DNA from: an uncultured Ruminococcus sp.
GTDB lineage: Bacteria > Bacillota > Clostridia > Oscillospirales > Ruminococcaceae
Reading direction: 5' to 3'
Assembly: GCA_946544695.1 (NCBI GenBank)
Contig: CAMNMO010000108.1
Coordinates: forward strand, 1 to 8,438
Length of the DNA: 8,438 bases
Below are positions 4,923-8,438 of the stretch, piece by piece. How positions within the stretch are numbered: position 1 is the stretch's first letter; every line of letters starts with the position of its first letter. The position numbers and the translations under genes are program-made. The notes under the pieces were generated by a model. The model searched no databases, had not been told where the DNA came from, and saw nothing but the letters and a program-made list of their open reading frames with translations.

Positions 4923-5996
4923 TCAGAGACATATAAGCTCTTTTTTTGCAAGTGTCATGTTCTCGCAGCCGTCTGCTTTAACTATGGCAAAATCCTCTAT
5001 GCGAACACCGAATTCGCCTTCGAGATATATGCCGGGTTCCACCGTTATCACCGAACCTTCGGGCAGTAATGCACCCGATGACGGCGATGCGTATGGCTGC
5101 TCGTGTATCTCCATGCCCACACCGTGTCCCAGTGAATGCCCGAATGCTTCACCGTATCCCTCAGCAGCGATGATATCACGGGCGGCAGCATCAAGCTCTT
5201 TGCCCGATATGCCCGCTTTCAGCGCCGCAAGACCTGCTAGCTGCGCTTTCAGCACGATGTCGTATATCTTCTTCATCTTGTCGTTCGGCTGACCCACGCA
5301 GACTGTCCTTGTCATGTCGCTGTGATAACCGTCCACCACTGCGCCGAAATCCATGAGCACAAATTCGCCCGACTGCACACGCCTGTCAGACGGCACACCG
5401 TGGGGCAGGGAAGTGTTGGGACCGCTGAGCACTATGGTGTCAAAGCTGAGCGCTTCAGCACCGTGGGAGAGCATGTAGTAGTCAAGCTCGAGCTGCATCT
5501 CCTTTTCGGTGCGGCCTTCCTTTATAAAACCGAGCATGTGCTCAAGACCCTGCTCGGCTATTCGCTGGGCAGCTATCATCTTGTCAGTTTCATCAGCTGT
5601 CTTGACCATGCGCAGCTGCCTTATCATCACGCCTAAACGTCCGTCGGCGGGTATCTCGGCTTTCAGCTGCTTGCGCAGTGAGGCAAGTTCACTGACTGTG
5701 CAGGTCTGGCTGTCTATGGCGATGGTCTTTGCGCCGTGCTGTTCTATAAGCTCGTTGAGCTGTGCGTATCTTTCGGTGCCCCTTGCTTCAAGCAGCACGG
5801 TGCAGTCCTTTACGACACTGCGAGCTTTTTCGATGTAGCGGAAGTCGATGATAAGGAAGCTTTCCTCGGGGAATACCAGTACGGTGCCCGCACTGGACTT
5901 CATGCCTGTGAAGTAGCGTCTGTTTATCTCATCGGTGATGATGGCGCAGTCAGCTATGTTTTTGAGCCTTGCCTGCAATGTTTCAAGCCTTGTCAT
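4923..5996 (-). CDS. pepP: Xaa-Pro aminopeptidase (M24B family)
   Basis: This 357-residue cytosolic metallopeptidase releases N-terminal residues next to proline. Residues 1-125 form the creatinase-type N-terminal domain and about 130-350 the pita-bread catalytic domain. All five metal ligands can be placed: Asp216 and Asp227 (LMDFGAVVDGYHSDMTRT), His291 (GHSLGHGVGMEIHE), Glu320 (TVEPGIY) and Glu334 (VRIEDF). The start ATG 5994-5996 has CGAGG 9 bases upstream. The length is that of short Firmicute PepP/PepQ proteins, which often sit as aroQ-pepP-efp. Here aroQ lies upstream with two accessory genes in between, and an IS remnant rather than efp lies downstream. It may instead be a dipeptidase (PepQ); the sequence alone does not decide the substrate. 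Confidence 0.93.
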   Translation of the reverse strand: MTRLETLQARLKNIADCAIITDEINRRYFTGMKSSAGTVLVFPEESFLIIDFRYIEKARSVVKDCTVLLEARGTERYAQLNELIEQHGAKTIAIDSQTCTVSELASLRKQLKAEIPADGRLGVMIRQLRMVKTADETDKMIAAQRIAEQGLEHMLGFIKEGRTEKEMQLELDYYMLSHGAEALSFDTIVLSGPNTSLPHGVPSDRRVQSGEFVLMDFGAVVDGYHSDMTRTVCVGQPNDKMKKIYDIVLKAQLAGLAALKAGISGKELDAAARDIIAAEGYGEAFGHSLGHGVGMEIHEQPYASPSSGALLPEGSVITVEPGIYLEGEFGVRIEDFAIVKADGCENMTLAKKELICL

Positions 5997-6068
5997 AATT
6001 TACAACCTCGTTCTATTTAATAATTTGTGGTTATCCCTTTAACACACCATTTTATACAACGGTGTAAC

Positions 6069-6097
6069 AAAATATAAGTATTGCCAACTACTGTTAA
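6069..6097 (-). promoter_or_regulatory. Candidate promoter of pepP
   Basis: On the minus strand there is a -35 TTAACA (6092-6097, 5 of 6), a 17-base spacer and a -10 TATTTT (6069-6074, 4 of 6). Transcription would start about 65 bases before the pepP ATG. The following leader contains a short inverted repeat (ACACC...GGTGT, about 6043-6065). The region is A+T-rich, so a chance match is possible. Confidence 0.4.
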
Positions 6098-6099
6098 TT

Positions 6100-6136
6100 C
6101 CCGCCGAAAGGCTGTTTAGTATGATGTTTCAGCGGG
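6100..6136 (-). terminator. Hairpin after the PoNi-like gene, possible weak terminator
   Basis: The minus-strand arms CCCGCTGAAA and TTTCGGCGGG pair over 10 bp with one G-U wobble around a 17-base loop, starting 9 bases after the stop at 6146. No T-tract follows (the next bases are AATTAAC), so factor-independent termination is doubtful. A role in stabilising the 3' end of the transcript or partial termination before the pepP promoter is equally possible. Confidence 0.4.
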
Positions 6137-6145
6137 ATAACCATA

Positions 6146-6403
6146 TTAATAATTATACAGCTCATAAGGAAAGTACTCGACACCGTTCAGACTGTCCGCA
6201 TCTATCCTGAGTGCTTTCGTCAATGCAGCTATCTCAAATGCCCGGTATCCGAAATAGAGTTTTTCCTTAGCTTTATGTGAGTCATAACGGTAAGCGTGGT
6301 AATGGCTTTTATACCCGTCAAAATGATCTTCGCTGCAAAGGGTATCTCGCATCTGCAATGCCCCTGCGCTGTCTTTGTTCCTTTTAAACAAGAAATCCAT
6401 CAT
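6146..6403 (-). CDS. Short protein like the C-terminal domain of PoNi (DUF1911) immunity proteins
   Basis: The protein has 85 residues from ATG 6401-6403, which has AAAGGG about 9 bases upstream. A GTG at 6428-6430 would add 9 residues and overlap the previous stop by 4 bases, but has no clear RBS. Residues 36-85 resemble the end of DUF1911/PoNi proteins from memory of the family: HKAKEKLYFGYRAFEIAALT, then LRIDADSLNGVEYFPYEL, comparable to the YxGYWsFEaaA ... IDDSSxxxxpYYPxDL pattern. PoNi proteins neutralise PoNe DNase toxins and are about 200 residues or more, so this lacks the N-terminal DUF1910 part. It is either a truncated remnant or a minimal single-domain version. It directly follows a SUKH gene, which supports an immunity origin. 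G+C is about 44% in the rows I counted. The family call is by eye; expression is not shown. Confidence 0.55.
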   Translation of the reverse strand: MMDFLFKRNKDSAGALQMRDTLCSEDHFDGYKSHYHAYRYDSHKAKEKLYFGYRAFEIAALTKALRIDADSLNGVEYFPYELYNY

Positions 6404-6426
6404 TAACGGTATCCCTTTCCGTTCAT

Positions 6427-6873
6427 TCACACTTCATAGAATGAATACAGCAGTTCGATAAACGAATCAAATGATCCGAAGCACTCCATTGTTCCATTGC
6501 TGAGTATCTGATATTTCTTTTCGCTGATATTGTAAACGATGTGATCTATACTTGATCTTCCCAGCAGGATATAGTCGGTGATATCTGTCATATCCCTGAA
6601 TGAAGAATTGGACCGTATTATATCCATGCTCTTTTTTCTCGGATATTCTGCTAAGAATTCTTCATCGTACACCCCGAAGATGCTGTGTCCGTCATATAAC
6701 AGACCATTCGTGCAGTGCAGAAATTCTATATAGTCTTTGGGCAGTCCGACATTAAATAAAGAGCGGAACTCATTTCGGATATCGTTTATCTTTTCCTGTG
6801 TCGGCTTTTCGTATGTCGCCGTATCGGGCAGCTTTGAAAGAAATTCTGCATACGTACTATTCTGCCTGTTCAT
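6427..6873 (-). CDS. SMI1/KNR4 (SUKH) family protein, probable toxin-immunity protein
   Basis: This is a 148-residue protein of the SMI1/KNR4 (SUKH) superfamily, a group rich in immunity proteins against secreted or contact-dependent toxins. The N-terminal signature is present: an acidic helix (INDIRNEF), then LPKDYIEFLHCTNG (44-57) and an IFGVYD strand. The C-terminal half, YILLGRSSIDHIVYNI then YQILSNG and FGSFDSFIELL, fits the family's strand order. There is no signal peptide or membrane segment, so it is cytosolic. I chose ATG 6871-6873, which overlaps the aroQ end by 17 bases in another frame and is probably translationally coupled. ATG 6907-6909 would overlap aroQ by over 50 bases and has no RBS. 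G+C over 6421-6660 is 37% (89 of 240), far below aroQ and pepP. No toxin gene is in the window. Confidence 0.8.
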   Translation of the reverse strand: MNRQNSTYAEFLSKLPDTATYEKPTQEKINDIRNEFRSLFNVGLPKDYIEFLHCTNGLLYDGHSIFGVYDEEFLAEYPRKKSMDIIRSNSSFRDMTDITDYILLGRSSIDHIVYNISEKKYQILSNGTMECFGSFDSFIELLYSFYEV

Positions 6874-7318
6874 TTTCGTCTTCTGCTTTCCATCTGTAAG
6901 CCAGTGCATCTACTGCCATAAGATAGGAATACTTGCCGAAACCGCTTATCTGACCCACACATACAGGAGCGATAACGCTTTTCTCACGGAACTCGTCCCT
7001 TGCGTGGATATTGCTGAGATGAACTTCAACAACAGGTATCTTTATGGCAGCGATAGCATCTCTGATGGCGTAGCTGTAATGGGTATAGGCGCCTGCGTTG
7101 AGAACGACGCCGTCGAACTTTTTGCGTGCAAGGTGGAGTTCGTCGATGATCTCGCCTTCATGGTTGGACTGGAATACCTCGCAGTGCATGCCGTAGCTGA
7201 GGGCATGTGAAACTATCTCATCATTGATGGATTCAAAGGTATCCGTACCGTAAACGCCGGGTTCTCTTTCACCCAGCAGATTAAGGTTGGGTCCGTGGAT
7301 AACAAGTATTTTTTTCAT
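6857..7318 (-). CDS. aroQ: 3-dehydroquinate dehydratase, type II
   Basis: This enzyme catalyses the reversible trans-dehydration of 3-dehydroquinate to 3-dehydroshikimate in the shikimate pathway, as a cytosolic dodecamer of flavodoxin-like subunits. The 153 residues show the family motifs in order: IHGPNLNLLGEREPGVYG with Arg18 and catalytic Tyr23, VVLNAGAYTHYS with Asn74 and catalytic-base partner His80, and EVHLSNIHAR with His100 and Ser102. GQISGFGKYSY lies near the C-terminus. The start ATG 7316-7318 has AAAGGA 8 bases upstream. The C-terminal tail KAEDENEQAE is acidic and overlaps the next gene; many family members stop near residue 145, so the tail may be a by-product of the downstream insertion. 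It lies 38 bases after ruvX, probably the same transcript. Its shikimate product feeds the chorismate used by PheA elsewhere in this window. Confidence 0.97.
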   Translation of the reverse strand: MKKILVIHGPNLNLLGEREPGVYGTDTFESINDEIVSHALSYGMHCEVFQSNHEGEIIDELHLARKKFDGVVLNAGAYTHYSYAIRDAIAAIKIPVVEVHLSNIHARDEFREKSVIAPVCVGQISGFGKYSYLMAVDALAYRWKAEDENEQAE

Positions 7319-7356
7319 TATAAAGATCCTTTCTGTATGGGGGATAAAAGTCTGCT

Positions 7357-7779
7357 TTATTTGTTGGCTTTGCTGCGGTATGCCAGATAACTTTCCAGTA
7401 TTATCGTCGCAGCTACCGTGTCAACAACAGCCTTGCGCTTTTTGCCCCGCACATTCGTCTCGTTGAGATACTGATGTGCTGTTACCGTTGTTGAACGCTC
7501 GTCCCACATTCTGACTTCCACGTCAACAAGTCCTCTCAGCATCTCTCCGAAAGCTTCGCATTTCTCTGCCCTTGCACCCTTAGTGCCGTTCATGTTTATC
7601 GGCAGACCTACTATTATCTCTCCCGCTTGGTGTTCTTTTGCAAGTGCTGCGACTTTGTCAGCAAGCCTGTCAGCATGGTATTCGGTTATGGTGCATACAG
7701 GCGATGCAAGCATCTCGGAATTGTCCGATATCGCAATGCCCGTTCTGGCATCTCCGTAGTCTACCGCAAGTATCCGCAT
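7357..7779 (-). CDS. ruvX: RuvX/YqgF-type Holliday junction resolvase-like protein
   Basis: RuvX (YqgF) is an RNase H-fold nuclease implicated in Holliday junction resolution and, in some bacteria, 16S rRNA 5'-end processing. The 140-residue length is standard. Family motifs are all visible: AVDYGDARTGIAISD with Asp7, IIVGLPINMNGTKG (55-68), WDERSTT with Asp93, Glu94 and Arg95, the basic stretch RGKKRK, and VDTVAATIILESYL with Asp120. These acidic residues form the metal site. The ATG at 7777-7779 has AGGAGG 5 bases upstream; that RBS overlaps the stop codon of the preceding membrane-protein gene, so translation is coupled. In many Clostridia ruvX follows alaS and ireB; here the upstream gene is different. 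The precise cellular role cannot be settled from sequence. Confidence 0.95.
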   Translation of the reverse strand: MRILAVDYGDARTGIAISDNSEMLASPVCTITEYHADRLADKVAALAKEHQAGEIIVGLPINMNGTKGARAEKCEAFGEMLRGLVDVEVRMWDERSTTVTAHQYLNETNVRGKKRKAVVDTVAATIILESYLAYRSKANK

Positions 7780-7784
7780 GTCGT

Positions 7785-7791
7785 CCTCCTT
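7785..7791 (-). promoter_or_regulatory. ruvX ribosome binding site overlapping the upstream stop codon
   Basis: The minus strand reads AAGGAGG here, and its first two bases are part of the upstream gene's TAA (7790-7792). The arrangement indicates one transcript and coupled translation. Confidence 0.85.
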
Positions 7792-8438
7792 AAAGCTTTA
7801 AATTGGTCGTGTCGATCGAATCCATCTCACCGAGATTTTCTCCGCTGCTGCCGCCGTAAGCAGAAGGGTCGTATCTTCTGCCTGACTGCTGCATCGGCTG
7901 ACCGCCCTGCTGCGGCGATATACCGCCTGCGTATGTGTGCGCTTCATAGGCATCGGGACTGTATCTGCGCATAGGCTGACCGCTTGCACCTGCACGGGGG
8001 ACGGGTGCTGTGTTGTAATTGTCAGCGGGTCCCTGATTTACATAATGTGTGCGGCTGCTTTTGTAAGCCTGTGCCTTCCTGCGGGATATGATGATCCATA
8101 TTATGGGTATGAGGGTGATGACGATACCTAAAAGCGGCTCAAATTTGAGTGTGCCGTAATCGACTTCCTCAAGCATGTAATCTGCCATCAGGCGCTTGAG
8201 TTCTTCATCGGTGCTTTCGCCGTCACGCATGTATTCAAGGGCGTAGTCCATTACCTCAGCGGGTATGGGGCGGGTCTTTGTTTCAAGTGCAACGGGCTTC
8301 TTGTTGCTCTTGACATCTTCACCGAGATGGTCAAGGGCGAAACCTGTGCTGAATATCAGGCTGTCCATGCTGTTGATGGTGTCCTTGTCTGTCGCATGCA
8401 CTATCAGCAGATAAGTTTCAATGCCTGCCTTTTCATCA
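7790..8438 (-). CDS. Unrecognised single-pass membrane protein with repetitive Q/G/P/Y-rich tail (5' end beyond window)
   Basis: The frame is open to the window edge (215 codons visible, beginning DEKAGIETYLLIVHATDKD), so the true start lies outside. I do not recognise the family. In order: a mixed region of about 95 residues; one hydrophobic segment, LLGIVITLIPIIWIII (about visible residues 102-117), followed by SRRK; then a low-complexity tail of about 95 residues rich in Gly, Gln, Pro, Ser and Tyr. By the positive-inside rule the tail is cytoplasmic and the N-terminal part extracytoplasmic. The tail contains two related units, GQPMRRYSPDAY and GQPMQQSGRRYDPSAY. A GTG at 8399-8401 could act as an internal start but has no RBS, and the upstream codons look coding. 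It is co-oriented with ruvX and overlaps its RBS. Confidence 0.7.
   Translation of the reverse strand, partial: DEKAGIETYLLIVHATDKDTINSMDSLIFSTGFALDHLGEDVKSNKKPVALETKTRPIPAEVMDYALEYMRDGESTDEELKRLMADYMLEEVDYGTLKFEPLLGIVITLIPIIWIIISRRKAQAYKSSRTHYVNQGPADNYNTAPVPRAGASGQPMRRYSPDAYEAHTYAGGISPQQGGQPMQQSGRRYDPSAYGGSSGENLGEMDSIDTTNLKL

Noticed and set aside
4712..4951. Minus-strand open frame of 79 codons across the IS remnant and the end of pepP
   Set aside because: It is antisense to the orfB fragment, whose IS3-family C-terminal motif is clear, and has no RBS.
6737..7210. Plus-strand open frame (157 codons) opposite aroQ and the SUKH gene
   Set aside because: It spans two unrelated minus-strand genes with clear family motifs, so it is a shadow.

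Overview
This window reads as chromosomal DNA of a spore-forming Clostridia-type Firmicute. A Ruminococcus/Oscillospiraceae relative is my best guess, from protein style and a G+C near 50-58% in the housekeeping genes; that assignment is inference. All confident genes lie on the minus strand, so transcription runs from high to low coordinates. The only plus-strand coding signal is a dead insertion sequence.

Reading in the direction of transcription, 8438-6146 holds the 3' part of an unrecognised single-pass membrane protein, then ruvX (Holliday junction resolvase-like), then aroQ (type II 3-dehydroquinase). Two small accessory genes follow: an SMI1/KNR4 (SUKH) protein and an 85-residue protein resembling the C-terminal domain of PoNi/DUF1911 immunity proteins. 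The stretch of the SUKH gene I counted is about 37% G+C, clearly lower than its neighbours. A hairpin and a candidate promoter come next, leading into pepP (Xaa-Pro aminopeptidase, 5996-4923). Bacillus and relatives often carry aroQ-pepP-efp, so the two immunity-like genes look like an insertion into an old gene order, and efp is not where it would be expected.

The 473-base gap 4450-4922 holds a 289-base, internally deleted IS3-family remnant on the plus strand. It keeps both ends, its promoter, an RBS-masking inverted repeat, the first codons of orfA and the last codons of orfB. The gap also holds the divergent pheA promoter.

At 4449-2861, pheA (chorismate mutase-prephenate dehydratase-ACT) and ispF (MEP isoprenoid pathway) form a tight pair, with the ispF RBS inside the end of pheA. 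A strong intrinsic terminator at 2795-2829 closes this unit.

At 2705-1 there is a sporulation unit: a cysteine-rich SPOCS/DUF3794 + LysM protein of SipL/SpoVID type, followed by the coat-basement ATPase gene spoIVA, which runs off the window. SipL/SpoVID proteins bind SpoIVA directly on the forespore surface, so the adjacency makes functional sense.

I see no rRNA, tRNA, CRISPR array or complete mobile element. The parts most worth a second look are the immunity-like pair, the IS remnant's regulatory end, the cysteine-rich SipL beside spoIVA, and the non-consensus regulatory residues in PheA.
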